NCBI GenBank assembly: GCA_907165275.2
Contig: OU015655.1
Coordinates: 11,482,501-11,546,500, forward strand
DNA length: 64,000 bases
DNA from: Zygaena filipendulae
Taxonomy: Eukaryota; Arthropoda; Insecta; Lepidoptera; Zygaenidae
Direction: 5' to 3'
Shown: positions 14,906 through 22,884 of the stretch, piece after piece
How positions within the stretch are numbered: the stretch's first letter is position 1
How the letters are laid out: each line of letters starts with the position of its first letter
Position numbers and translations under genes: made by a program
The notes under the pieces: generated by a model
Databases searched by the model: none
Seen by the model: only the letters and a program-made list of their open reading frames with translations
What the model was told of the DNA's origin: nothing

Positions 14906-16688
14906 ATACATACTCCTTTTTGGAAGTCGGTTAAAAAGCTAAAAATAACAAAATACCGATTTAATCCAAAAGACAAAAACACACGTAATATTATTATTGG
15001 TTTGTGCTACCACTGATCAGTTTGAATTCGGTGACAAGCCCGCTGGTGTCTGCCCACTTGGGTTGTTCTGCTCACGAAGAGCTGGTGGCGGGAGTCGACT
15101 TAGCCCATCTTCCCCCTCCATATTTGGCTTGTCACCGACTTCATACCGATCAGTGGTAGCACAAACCAATAATAATATTACGTGTGTTTTTGTCTTTTGG
15201 ATTAAATCGGTATTTTGTTATTTTTAGCTTTTTATTTTTAGTTTTTTAGTTTTGTGTTTTTGGAAGTCGGTTTTAATTTTTTTGTTAAAATTTTGTTTAT
15301 TTTTCGCTTTTAAGTGACTTAGTTCGTAATTTCTCTAAGTTACAATAGCCTAATGGCAACTGCTCATCACCTTTTACAAAATATTGCTTTTCCCGACGCA
15401 GGGACGTTAATTGTTAAGGAGTTCTCCTGGTACATCATCATCAGTTCCACTTCACCATATACATTGTGACGAGCATAAATTGTTTAGAAACCATATTAAA
15501 GTTAACGAATCGGAATCTGTGAAATACCTATTATTGAGTAGTTCCGATGACCATCGGTGGTCTTTATCATCAGTTCCACTTCTTCAAATTTTGCTTTCCG
15601 AAAGCAAATAAACGATTTACTATAAAAAATACAAAAATCGCTATAGGTGTACCTATAATTTTTGAAGAGTTCCCTCGATTACTCCAAGATCCCATCATCA
15701 GATCTCGACTTGGTGACAATGAAATCTATGTGGGAGTATCCCCTTTCAAACAAAAAAACAATTTTTGAAATCGCTCTAATCAGAACCCGTGAAATAGGTA
15801 TTATTGTTGAGTAGTTCCGATGACCATCTGTGGTCTTCATCATCAGTTCCACTTCCTCAAATTTTGCTTTCCAAAAGCAAATGAACGATTTACTATAAAA
15901 AATACCCAAATCGCTATAGGTGTGCCTATAATTTTTGAAGAGTTCCCTCGATTTCTCCAAGATCCCATCATCAGATCCCGACTTGGTGGCAATGGGACCT
16001 AATTGGGAGTAAACCCTTTCAAACAAAAAAAGAATTTTCCAAATCGGTCCAACCGTCTTCGAGTAATCGGTGAACATACATAAAAAAAAAAAAAAAAAAA
16101 AAACATACATACAATCGAACATAGAACCTCCTCCTTTTTGGAAGTCGGTTAAAAATAACGGTAATTGATTTTTCGCGTGACGTCACTATCCAGTACAGTT
16201 TGTATGGCAGCTTGTAGTGGTTAATGACGTCACGAGCCCCCACCCTAAACTTTAATGCGTTTTATCTTTGTGTATTTTAATTTATTTGAAAAATTAAAAA
16301 ATACGTGACTAATGATTTTTAATTTGCTAACTGACGGACTAATTAGAATTTTGATTTTCAAAAGTCGTCAACATCCCTATTTGTTTTTGATGGCGTTCAC
16401 TGGTTATAAAGGCCACTATCTACAAGTTATGACCACTATCTACAAATTAATAAAGATATTATTTGTCTTACTATTCACATTATCTATCTATAGTTTCAGA
16501 GATCCATTGAAACTTACAAACTTTACGTCTTTTCAATATTAGTGTAGATAACTTTAGCCGATACTTACTCTCTATTTTCCACAGGCATATTCGACCTGAA
16601 CAAGCGAACATGGAGTCTTTTCATCGACAAACCCAATGCGTCAGAGCCAATCGCTGTCCTACCCATCAGGTTCCCGAAATTGGACTGA
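1917..16688 (+). CDS. tan: tan: N-beta-alanyldopamine hydrolase (peptidase C45 family)
   Basis: Coding exons: 1917-1932, 6201-6292, 7059-7253, 7733-7840, 8494-8595, 9746-9878, 10735-10969, 11971-12164 and 16585-16688. All junctions are GT/AG and in phase, giving 392 residues (Drosophila Tan is close to 390). The enzyme hydrolyses N-beta-alanyldopamine to dopamine and beta-alanine in cuticle pigmentation and, in flies, carcinine to histamine in photoreceptors. Family marks that I read: GSHYEVGFDAGR near residues 28-39, GVPFHQLFLLHMDD (96-109) and GGCTS at 125-129. In the family the precursor cuts itself at this Gly-Cys bond and the Cys, here Cys127, becomes the N-terminal nucleophile. GHTEDAF and LCYAGQMPGYT follow. 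The first exon codes only MKETT plus one base. Introns 1 (4.3 kb) and 8 (4.4 kb) are swollen by repeats. Recognition is by remembered family similarity, not a search. Confidence 0.95.
2127..2496 (+). repeat. two SINE-like (Metulj-type) copies in tan intron 1
   Basis: Copy 1 (2127-2295) starts CTAGCTGAGCCCCGCGGTTTCAC. Copy 2 (2309-2496) starts CTAGCTGTCCCGCGCGATTTCA and ends GTGACACGTGATTTATATATA. Copy 2 belongs to the same subfamily as the two inverted copies at 58151-58338 and 58347-58576, sharing the words TCGCGGACAAACAACGTGACACGTG and AAGATAGGATAG in complement. Confidence 0.75.
2662..2820 (-). repeat. SINE-like (Metulj-type) copy
   Basis: Reads in reverse: ATAAATGCGAATGTGAGTTTG at one end, TACGCTTTCACGCC, then TTTTTATCCCGGAATTCCCG and GGGAACTTCGAAATTAACG. 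An apparent small frame over this copy is repeat-derived and not a gene. Confidence 0.75.
2882..3223 (+). repeat. SINE-like (Metulj-type) copies, fused
   Basis: Starts AGCTGTTCCCCGCGGTTTCACCCGCGG and ends GCATTCATAATATTAGTAAGGAT, the usual tail of the family. A second internal start around 3010 (TTCCGCGTTAATTTCGAAATTCCCG) indicates two copies joined. CTCTGTACCCCTGTACCCTGTACCCCT near 3076-3110 is a small tandem expansion. Confidence 0.75.
3545..4496. mobile_element. probable MITE with ACAGGGTGT-type ends
   Basis: TACAGGGTGTAA near 3545 and its complement TTACACCCTGTA at 4485-4496 form short inverted ends about 950 bases apart. The interior has no credible coding frame. ACAGGGTGT termini are common in insect repeats. 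No clear target duplication was found and the pairing of the two ends is inferred. Confidence 0.4.
6058..6165 (+). repeat. SINE-like fragment (3' half)
   Basis: GTACCCCTGAAACCGCGTATACAAAATTTCATGATAACCG through GCGTGAAAGCGTAACAAACAAACTC matches the right half of the Metulj-type repeat. It lies just upstream of tan exon 2. Another fragment, in reverse, is at 5000-5062. Confidence 0.65.
6400..6600. mobile_element. TTAGTCCGTC MITE, degraded copy
   Basis: Begins TTAGTCCGTCTTGTATAGATTAATAAAAAATATTG and ends with a decayed GACGAATTAA. It contains TTGAGTTGAAATTTCGTGTGACGTCAC. Other copies are at 22885-23149, 26169-26432 (inverted), 51815-52080, and the split copy 12555-12622 / 16151-16342. A fragment lies at 47794-47826. 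Confidence 0.65.
7360..7490 (+). repeat. SINE-like (Metulj-type) fragment
   Basis: CTAGCTGATTCCCGCGGTATCAC to GTATGCAAAATTTCATGATG. Truncated at its right end, in tan intron 3. Confidence 0.7.
7896..8053 (+). repeat. SINE-like (Metulj-type) copy
   Basis: CAGCTGTTCCTCGCGGTCAATATCGGAGTTCCCGCGGG to GTGAAAGCGTAACAAACAAACAAACAAGG, 55 bases after tan exon 4. Confidence 0.75.
8230..8425 (-). repeat. SINE-like diverged copy
   Basis: GGAGTTCCTGCGGGGATTCCGAAACTCACGCGGGTGAA with AATTAGCTGATGTTATAAGAAGTA to its right. The same combination recurs near 27350-27515 in intron 2 of the selenoprotein K homologue, so this is a distinct subfamily. Confidence 0.55.
9175..9378 (+). repeat. SINE-like copy, (CATC)n subfamily
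   Basis: Starts ACTAGTTGTGCCCCGCGGTTTCACCCGCG, includes GTATAAGCTATATTATTGTAAAGTTTCATTTAAATC, then a (CATC)n microsatellite at 9317-9340 and the tail TTTATAATATTAGTAGGAT. A sister copy is at 10382-10602. Confidence 0.75.
9507..9720. mobile_element. MITE, PIF/Harbinger-like, beside tan exon 6
   Basis: The perfect 19-base inverted ends begin GGGGCCATCCATAAAGTAC. TAA at 9504-9506 and 9721-9723 forms a three-base target duplication. The 214-bp element has no coding frame. It ends 25 bases before the first base of tan exon 6 (9746), so the acceptor has a very short native polypyrimidine tract (TAATTCTTTTAACAG) between element and exon. Confidence 0.85.
9942..10178. mobile_element. MITE with TGGACGCAGATAAGCAATA ends
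   Basis: The inverted ends are TGGACGCAGATAAGCAATAACATGTTAACCCACA and TGTGGGTTAACACATTATTGCTTATCTATGTCCA (about 34 bases, few mismatches). A second copy lies at 42007-42242 in the opposite orientation with the same interior words (ACATAAAAAATGTTG; ACGTTTTTTAATTATGTGTTT). Confidence 0.85.
10382..10602 (+). repeat. SINE-like copy, (CATC)n subfamily
   Basis: Close relative of 9175-9378: ACTAGTTGTGCCTCGCGGTTTCAACCGCG, CTGACGTATAAGCTATATTATTG, then (CATC)n at about 10550 and the GTAGGATTAGTAGGAT tail. It sits in tan intron 6. Confidence 0.75.
12703..13145. repeat. 179-bp inverted repeat, unit 1
   Basis: The arms 12703-12881 and 12967-13145 have equal length with no gap. I find two mismatches, both within the GGTTTGAATTC / GGTATGAAGTC stretch, and an 85-base loop. 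The transcript would form a very long hairpin. Words marking this unit in both arms are ACACACATAAT and AAAATTAACAAAATACC. Confidence 0.9.
13990..14330. repeat. inverted repeat, unit 2
   Basis: Same head as unit 1 with a shorter left arm. The left arm begins in GGTTAAAAATAACAAAATACCG because the outer part is replaced by the tail of unit 1. Both arms carry the unit-specific AAAAGAAAAAACACACGTAAT, lacking the GAC that units 1 and 3 have. Confidence 0.85.
14925..15235. repeat. inverted repeat, unit 3
   Basis: Both arms carry AAAAGACAAAAACACACGTAAT and AAAAAGCTAAAAATAAC. The left arm is again shortened at the junction with the preceding unit. Confidence 0.85.
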
Positions 16689-16814
16689 GGACCACGAAAA
16701 ATTTCTCCTGTGTCTAATTAATGGAATTTATTATTAATTTATTGTTTGCGGAGTAGAACTTGTAGCTAATGTCAGAAACAACTAAATATATTAGAAGGTA
16801 CTTAGCTAGATATA

Positions 16815-16820
16815 AATAAA
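16815..16820 (+). terminator. polyadenylation signal of tan
   Basis: AATAAA lies 127 bases after the tan stop codon, inside TATAAATAAAGC. It is the first canonical hexamer downstream. Confidence 0.7.
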
Positions 16821-17366
16821 GCTGAGTGAATCGGAACAGGCGTTTTAATCTCGTACTTCATGAAACATACCAGTGATATCTACCATTAAATTAATAGGAC
16901 CTACAGGCTACAATCTCCTTATTTTTACAAGCTCTTGCAATATTCGTATTTAACCTTTTTTCGCACTTTTCATCAAAAATCTCGCAAATTATTTTCCAAC
17001 CACTTGCTGCTATCCGATTAAGATGAAAGGCATACTATTACTTATGTAACATTGGTGAAAATGCAATCTTACGATATCTAGTATCTACCATCAAACTAAA
17101 TTGTACGCACTGAATCTTCGATGGCTGATGGCAGGACTATCGAATTTGAGCTACTTCTTTTAGCCACCTTGAGTACCTACTTTTCGTTACTTACATAACA
17201 TCAATAATATGATGACGAGGTTCTGAAGATAGAAAAGGAAGCCGCTGGAACTTCCTAAAGATAGTCGGTGTTGGGGACCATTTGCTTCTATTGTACAATA
17301 TTTTACTTGAATTTTTTTAAGTATAAGAATATGTAAATCCTGTGTAAATCCCTTATAAATCTCTAC

Positions 17367-17741
17367 TATCCTGCTAATATTATAAATGTAAAAGTGTGGA
17401 TGTTTAGATGTTTGGATGTTTGTAACTCAATCACGCAAAAACGGCTGAACGATTTGGATGAAATTTGGCATGCACGTTGTCAGGGGTACAGAGAAGGACA
17501 AAGGGTACTTTTTATCCCGGGGACTTCAAAATTACCGCGGGTGGAACCGCGGGGCGCAGCTAGTTATTTATAAATGCGAAAGTGTGTTACGCTTTCATGG
17601 CCTAACTACTCAACCGATCATCGTGATAATTACGTTATATATACACGTTGTCAGGAGTACATTGAACATAGGGTACTTTTATCTCAGAATTTCCGCGGGA
17701 TCTCCTAAGTTAACGCGGGTGAAACCGCGGGGAACAGCTAA
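17367..17741 (-). repeat. two SINE-like copies in tandem
   Basis: Copy 1 (17367-17564) runs TATCCTGCTAATATTATAAATG to GCGCAGCTAGT. Copy 2 (about 17566-17741) starts AAATGCGAAAGTGTG and ends GGAACAGCTA. Both are in reverse orientation. An apparent 96-codon frame spanning them is repeat-derived. Confidence 0.8.
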
Positions 17742-18522
17742 TTATTAAATAGAACAGTTTCTCGAAGCCAATTTTTTATTACATATCATACTTATTTCGA
17801 TGTTTATTACATAATAATGCACATCAAAAGCGTTAGTAACAGCTCAGAGTAATAAATATACTACGTACTAGTAACAGGGACTTTCAAAAATTGAATAGAA
17901 TATACTTTCTTAAATACTAGAACAACATAATTAAAAAGTAACGATAACATAGTACAAAAGATAGTAAGCTAAATATAAAAAATGCGCAATAATATGTAAT
18001 CGAATGTACCTATTTTGAATTCTTTTAAAAAGTGTAGCAAAGTCCGTTAAGAAGGAGTTTACTAGGTACTTAATATGTAATACTTAAAAACAAAAAACTT
18101 GTGATTAGAGCTTCTTATAAAATGTAAAAACTACATCGCTTGACATCGCGTAACAAGTGGTAAAAAAATGATAGACAAAAAAATGAGAAAACACTTGAAT
18201 TCGATTAAATAGTGCTAAAAAAAACAAAAAGAAGGCAGATCTAGATACGTATACGTATACGTATAGTAGCGTGTCAAGCCAAGTCTAAGCTAACGGAACT
18301 GGCGAGCAGCACCGTGTGTAATATTACATAATGAATCTACGGTGTCGTGTACCTTAATAATTATTATGTATATTAATTGCGTTAACCATGGTTACTTAGT
18401 AGTTAATAACAAGCATAATATTATATTAACAACTATAATATAATAATATAATTTCTGTGAACTTCGGAAAAAATTCAAGATTAAAATTTACATATAAGCA
18501 ATCGAGGATGTTTCTTTTTAGA

Positions 18523-18528
18523 TTTATT
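18523..18528 (-). terminator. candidate polyadenylation signal
   Basis: TTTATT on the + strand (AATAAA on the coding strand) lies about 220 bases beyond the stop codon of the 1175-residue gene. Another is at 17775-17780. Which is used cannot be told. Confidence 0.35.
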
Positions 18529-18747
18529 ATAATAGAAAAAATATTGTTGTAAACATCTATACTTAGAATATAATCGCGTTTATAGTTAAAAATATCAATA
18601 AAACTGTAAAATATCAGAATGTATCAAAAAATTAAATAGAAAAGTATAATGATATAGTTTACAGCGACGCTAAACTTGCTACTAATTTGTGACTCAAAAG
18701 TCACAATTCGCTTCTGAATTCCACACGAGCGCAGCTGCGGACAAGAA

Positions 18748-21700
18748 CTAGTAGTCAGTGACGATGTCTCGTGCATAATAATAGAATAACATTTCTTCAT
18801 TGCCATCCTTCTTGAATACGTTTATAATATTATCATCAATTTTTTTACCTGTGTACAATCTCATCATGTTCTGACTAAAAACATTTACTTTCCTACCATC
18901 GCATTCGGTAATAAATCCACAGAAAGTAGTTCTTTTCAACTTGTCATGACTCTCGCCATGACCAAGTCGGGTCATGAATCTGACCAATTCATCTTGATAC
19001 AATTCTTTTATCGTTTGATAATACTTCGCGATCAGTTCTTCCACCTCGTGCGCTATATATTTACCAAACACAGTGCCCACAAGTTCTATGGCTTTATCTG
19101 TCTCTACGCCCTCATTGAGAATTTCAGTGTTGTGCGTCAAAACGTAACGAATCGATTTACAATAAAGTATTGTAACGTGCATATCGACAAATTTATAAAA
19201 ATATTGATCCATAGGCAAAAATGTATGTAGCCACAATACGATTTTCTCAAATACAGGAATTGGATTCACATATTTCACAGAGAAAAATGCGTGGTTATAT
19301 TTTAAATAGAAAATAAAGTGCTTTAGCAATTTCAGAGCGTTTTCTTGATTTGTTTTCCATAAATTCTCAATCTTGACAAAAAATCTTTTTGCCAAGGTTT
19401 CATACCTTTTCTCTTGTACTGTCTCATTTTCACAAAGCAACAAAAATCTAGCAATACATTGTATTTTCAGAATAATCTTTTTTGAAGGGTAACCATAACC
19501 GCGCTCGTCGTGAGTCAACTCTTCAAAGTCATTCAAAAAGTTTTCAATGAGTTCTGTTACAAATGCTTCATTCATTTTGGGTAGAAGGGACACCGCAGCA
19601 GAAATTAATAGCGTATGCTTCTTGATATTGTTGTAGACTACTTCAATATATTGAGGCCTGATTATCGCAGGTATGTCATCAAACTTTTGCACCATTTTTC
19701 TGAGAAATCCCCGTGAATCCTTGTCGTAGTCCAGTTTTCCAATGACAGGCTTAATAACATCCCAAACATTAAGATCAAACTTATCGCCTCTCTTATTGAA
19801 ATATCTAAGCGCCCATTTGACGGCAGCACCAGGGCGTTTCTTAGCTACATGCGCTAGTACACGCGCTTCCATACCAACCCTTTCGGCTAAAAGTAGAGCG
19901 AGGCGAAGCGTACTTCTCCATTCGAGAGCTTGCTCCACATGCTTGTCTATTTGTGCTCTCTTACATATTACTAATTTATTATTTACCACATTTGCGCCAA
20001 CCTTTTTCCAACCAACTGTGTTTATATCAACGAGAGGTCTGGCTCTGTGCACATTGGAGCGCAAAACGGCAGCAAAGTGCTTTTCTTTCTTCGAAACAAC
20101 TTCAAGGCTATCGATTAAAGATAGTAATTTCGATCCACTAGCCAGAATGGCAAGGGCTCGTGCCAGCCCTACGGATGTTTCAGACGAGAGTTTTTGTTCC
20201 ATGGTTTTAAGATAGAGTACGGCCAGACCATTTTCTTCATTGTAATATAAAGCAAGTTTACGCATGAATCTTTCATGTGATACTTGACGAAGTTCAATTA
20301 ACTTTATAAATTTATCAGTTGCTGTAAGCAGATCAGAGTTGTGTCGTAGCACGTTTATATATGACTCATTTGTATGTATGAATTCAAAATTTTCTTTAAA
20401 GAGTTCTTTACGCGCTACACCACTATTGTAAATACGCTGAAGCAGAGGGCGTGCCTTATTCGGCTCGCGTGAAGCGAAAGCGACTATAGCATCAATGGCA
20501 CCTGGACATTCTGTGATCTTTTGTTTATATGCAGCGATTGCGTCAAGAAGTTGACCGTATCGCTCGACTGTATACTCTTGCTTGCCTTGAGCGGCTTCCA
20601 ATATTAATAGAGGCAGCCTATTTCTGAGGCAACGTTTCTCCTCGGAATTCAACGAATATTCAGTAAATGTCGTAAAATTGTCAAAATAGTCGGAAATAAT
20701 AGCGGATTCGCTCGATATATTATTTTCCAGGAGTTTACGTAGTACAACGGCGTGCATTCCTTCGTGACAAGGCGCAACGGCCGGTCCACCATCAAGCCCG
20801 AGGTCTCGTCCGAAATGCATTAATTTCTCCCATTGCTCAGGCTGTAAGCGCCATGCTGTCGCTCGACGGACCATGCTGCGCACTATGGCGGCCCGTAGAT
20901 TAGCTGGTTCGTTGTTGTGTCGCTCCACTAACATCTGCAGCAATTGTTTCACATAGTCATCACGCCCACCACTTTTACTCACTAACACCAGCATCATATA
21001 CTCCCTATTCTGTGCAGAGCTTTCAGCTTTTATCTTTTTTTTTAATTCAAATAGGGTCTTCTCGAAACTCATAAAACGATATTCATCAAATAATGTATCC
21101 AACAATGTCTTTCTTTTGATCATACAGGGTCCTCTATAGCAACTTTTCATGCTACAGTACATCATACAATCAGCTTCGCCTTCAAGGTAACATGATTCTT
21201 CATCTGAAAAGACATGCTTTTCTGGACAACTTCTGTGGGGAATTTTAGGGGAAGGATATGGCCATTCTTTCACTGTATCACCGAAGGATTTTTCAACAAA
21301 TACTTGATTTTTAATCAATTGTCTCTCCGCGGATGGTAGGCATTTAATTAATGGTTCAATCGCTTGATATGAGAACCAATGATTAAGATATTCTGCTTTA
21401 GCCAGTTTAAGAATAACCTCTTTTATTTCGTCGTTGCTCAAAATGGAACCCAATGTCTTTTGGTCAAGCAAATATGCGGTGTAAAGTTCTGGTTTTCTAT
21501 TAAATCTCTCTCGATGATTTACCATGATATATTTAGTAGCATTGGGACGCATAGGTTTACGTAATTCAAAATACTTCTCAATCACATCTAGAAATATGTT
21601 GGCATCCACTTTCAAGACTCTTTTGAAATTATTGAAAAAGTCATAATTATTATGATAGTTCAGTTTACCATAATCGTCGCCAGCGATATTATTTTCTACA

Positions 21701-22275
21701 CAATTGAAATACAAAAGAGCAATTTTGGGATACTTCTCACTAAGTATTTTAAAATACTTTGCATTTATTTTATTAATTGTTTTCACTGTGACTTCGTTAC
21801 TAATAAATTCTGTCGAACAATGCAACAAGAACTTAATAGCTATATCGAATTTATCTTTCTCTTTGTAGTAAATATAAAAAATCTCATTCCTCTTATTATC
21901 TTTGAGATTTAGTTGTATCCAATGTAACATTTTATTTGCAGCCGTTGTTATCATTTCTGGGAATAGTGTCTCTTCCAAATAGCTAGGGTTTATAATGTCC
22001 GTGTACTGCGATTCCAAAAGCCAAATGCATTTTAACGCTCTGTTTACAAATAAAATATCTTCACTTTTCAATGTTTCGAGGATGTAATCGACATTTTTGT
22101 ATTTAGCTGCAAGGTCTATCTTGAAGATGCGATCTATGGCTGATTTCTCGGGAACATGTCGTATGGAGTCAAAGGATAATTCCTTTTTAAACGCATCATT
22201 CACCAATGAGTTCAGGTGCTGATGACGCTCACCCAAAGTACTGCCAGTCAACGTGATTGGAATGATGGAAGTCAT
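18748..22275 (-). CDS. unrecognised large helical protein, 1175 residues
   Basis: I do not recognise the family. The protein is one uninterrupted exon. The start is placed at MTSIIPITL because, on the coding strand, the ATG is directly preceded by TATATGTTTCAG, a good splice acceptor. Three further upstream codons (MFQ) would be intronic. The body is mostly amphipathic helix-rich sequence with many Leu/Lys/Glu/Tyr and no signal peptide or membrane segment, suggesting an alpha-solenoid (HEAT/ARM-like) fold. A Cys-rich insert lies at about residues 350-384 (CPEKH, then CYLEGEADCMMYC, then SCYRGPC) and could bind a metal. The full length with no stop argues for a functional gene. The protein's role and partners are unknown. 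Neighbouring tan is on the opposite strand, tail to tail. Confidence 0.85.
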   Translation of the reverse strand: MTSIIPITLTGSTLGERHQHLNSLVNDAFKKELSFDSIRHVPEKSAIDRIFKIDLAAKYKNVDYILETLKSEDILFVNRALKCIWLLESQYTDIINPSYLEETLFPEMITTAANKMLHWIQLNLKDNKRNEIFYIYYKEKDKFDIAIKFLLHCSTEFISNEVTVKTINKINAKYFKILSEKYPKIALLYFNCVENNIAGDDYGKLNYHNNYDFFNNFKRVLKVDANIFLDVIEKYFELRKPMRPNATKYIMVNHRERFNRKPELYTAYLLDQKTLGSILSNDEIKEVILKLAKAEYLNHWFSYQAIEPLIKCLPSAERQLIKNQVFVEKSFGDTVKEWPYPSPKIPHRSCPEKHVFSDEESCYLEGEADCMMYCSMKSCYRGPCMIKRKTLLDTLFDEYRFMSFEKTLFELKKKIKAESSAQNREYMMLVLVSKSGGRDDYVKQLLQMLVERHNNEPANLRAAIVRSMVRRATAWRLQPEQWEKLMHFGRDLGLDGGPAVAPCHEGMHAVVLRKLLENNISSESAIISDYFDNFTTFTEYSLNSEEKRCLRNRLPLLILEAAQGKQEYTVERYGQLLDAIAAYKQKITECPGAIDAIVAFASREPNKARPLLQRIYNSGVARKELFKENFEFIHTNESYINVLRHNSDLLTATDKFIKLIELRQVSHERFMRKLALYYNEENGLAVLYLKTMEQKLSSETSVGLARALAILASGSKLLSLIDSLEVVSKKEKHFAAVLRSNVHRARPLVDINTVGWKKVGANVVNNKLVICKRAQIDKHVEQALEWRSTLRLALLLAERVGMEARVLAHVAKKRPGAAVKWALRYFNKRGDKFDLNVWDVIKPVIGKLDYDKDSRGFLRKMVQKFDDIPAIIRPQYIEVVYNNIKKHTLLISAAVSLLPKMNEAFVTELIENFLNDFEELTHDERGYGYPSKKIILKIQCIARFLLLCENETVQEKRYETLAKRFFVKIENLWKTNQENALKLLKHFIFYLKYNHAFFSVKYVNPIPVFEKIVLWLHTFLPMDQYFYKFVDMHVTILYCKSIRYVLTHNTEILNEGVETDKAIELVGTVFGKYIAHEVEELIAKYYQTIKELYQDELVRFMTRLGHGESHDKLKRTTFCGFITECDGRKVNVFSQNMMRLYTGKKIDDNIINVFKKDGNEEMLFYYYARDIVTDY

Positions 22276-22346
22276 CTGAAACATATAGAAAACTACATAG
22301 TGCTACGTGATAAATAAACATATGAAGCTATTCAGAAATATTAAAT

Positions 22347-22540
22347 ACTAGCTGTTCCCCGCGGTTTCACCCGCGTTAATTTCGGAGATCCCGCGGGAAT
22401 TCAATATCAATGCAATACAATATCGCCTGTGTTACTCAGGGATAAAGTAGCTTTCTAATGGTGAAAGAATTTTTTAAATCGGTCCAGTAGTTTTTGAGTT
22501 AAATTGTAACAGACAAACCAAAATTCAAATCTTTCCTTTT
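22347..22540 (+). repeat. SINE-like (Metulj-type) copy
   Basis: CTAGCTGTTCCCCGCGGTTTCACCCGCG to TTTAAATCGGTCCAGTAGTTTTTGAG. It starts only 70 bases upstream of the coding exon of the 1175-residue gene, inside its putative 5' intron. Confidence 0.75.
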
Positions 22541-22671
22541 TCTGTCTCATCTGGAAGTGACCGCAGACCGCAGCCACAGGAGCGGGTACCTACTACCTCC
22601 TTATTCCGGATACAATTTATGCTCGACCATTATTTCGCTGTGTTTGTAACGTTGATAAAAAAAAACTAAAA

Positions 22672-22835
22672 AAACCAGCCATGTGCATGTCGGACTTCAG
22701 ATAGGGTTCCGTACCAAATATTTTTAGGTAATAAGTATAACCCGTGTGACAGACAGACGATGGGGACGGACAGACGAACACGCGAGTGACAGCAATAGGG
22801 CTCCGTTTGAACCCTTCGGTTACGGAACCCTAAAT
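22672..22835. repeat. lepidopteran GGGTTCCGTAC repeat
   Basis: AACCAGCCATGTGCATGTCGGACTTCAGATAGGGTTCCGTACC on the left and GGTTACGGAACCCTAAA on the right form a short inverted pair around CAGACAGACGATGGGGACGGACAG. A related copy is at 45630-46015. Confidence 0.65.
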
Positions 22836-22884
22836 ATTGCGGTTCGTAATTTTTGTCGTAGAAAAGGCTATTTAGACTATTTTT

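Larger units (their letters stand above)
12623..16150. repeat. tandem composite repeat, three units, in tan intron 8
   Basis: Three units can be read: about 12703-14000, 14001-14930 and 14931-16150. Each has (a) a long inverted-repeat head, (b) a constant segment CTAAGTTACAATAGCCTAATG...CCCGACGCAGGGACGTTAATTG, (c) one or two copies of a subrepeat of about 275 bp containing CCCATCATCAGATC (two in units 1 and 3, one in unit 2), (d) a poly-A tract and (e) a CCTCCTTTTTGGAAGTCGGTT tail. Unit 2's tail lacks the ATCGAACATAGAACCTC stretch. The outer ends of the block are inverted (TTAAAACCGACTTCC / GGAAGTCGGTTAAAA). Short frames over the block, mirrored on both strands, arise from the palindromes and are not genes. 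Confidence 0.85.
12555..16342. mobile_element. TTAGTCCGTC MITE split by a 3.5-kb insertion
   Basis: The left half (12555-12622) runs TTAGTCCGTCTTGTAG to ACGTAACCAAAAAA. The right half (16151-16342) resumes at AAAAATAACGG and runs through CGCGTGACGTCAC to GACGGACTAA. Intact relatives read across as GTAATCAAAAAATAACGGCG, so the material between about 12622 and 16151 is a later insertion. All of it lies in tan intron 8. Confidence 0.8.

Noticed and set aside
12786..16243. Many 60-147 codon frames on both strands in the intron-8 block, several sharing MVCATTDR and MTICGLHHQFHF starts
   Set aside because: They follow exactly from palindromes and tandem subrepeats. Opposite-strand frames begin and end alike because the arms are complementary. 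No domain is recognisable.
19742..20215. 157-codon + frame opposite the 1175-residue gene
   Set aside because: It is antisense shadow of a much longer frame with good composition. It has no independent support.
18748..22284. Upstream start MFQMTS for the 1175-residue protein
   Set aside because: The bases before the second ATG form a splice acceptor (TATATGTTTCAG), so MFQ is probably intron.
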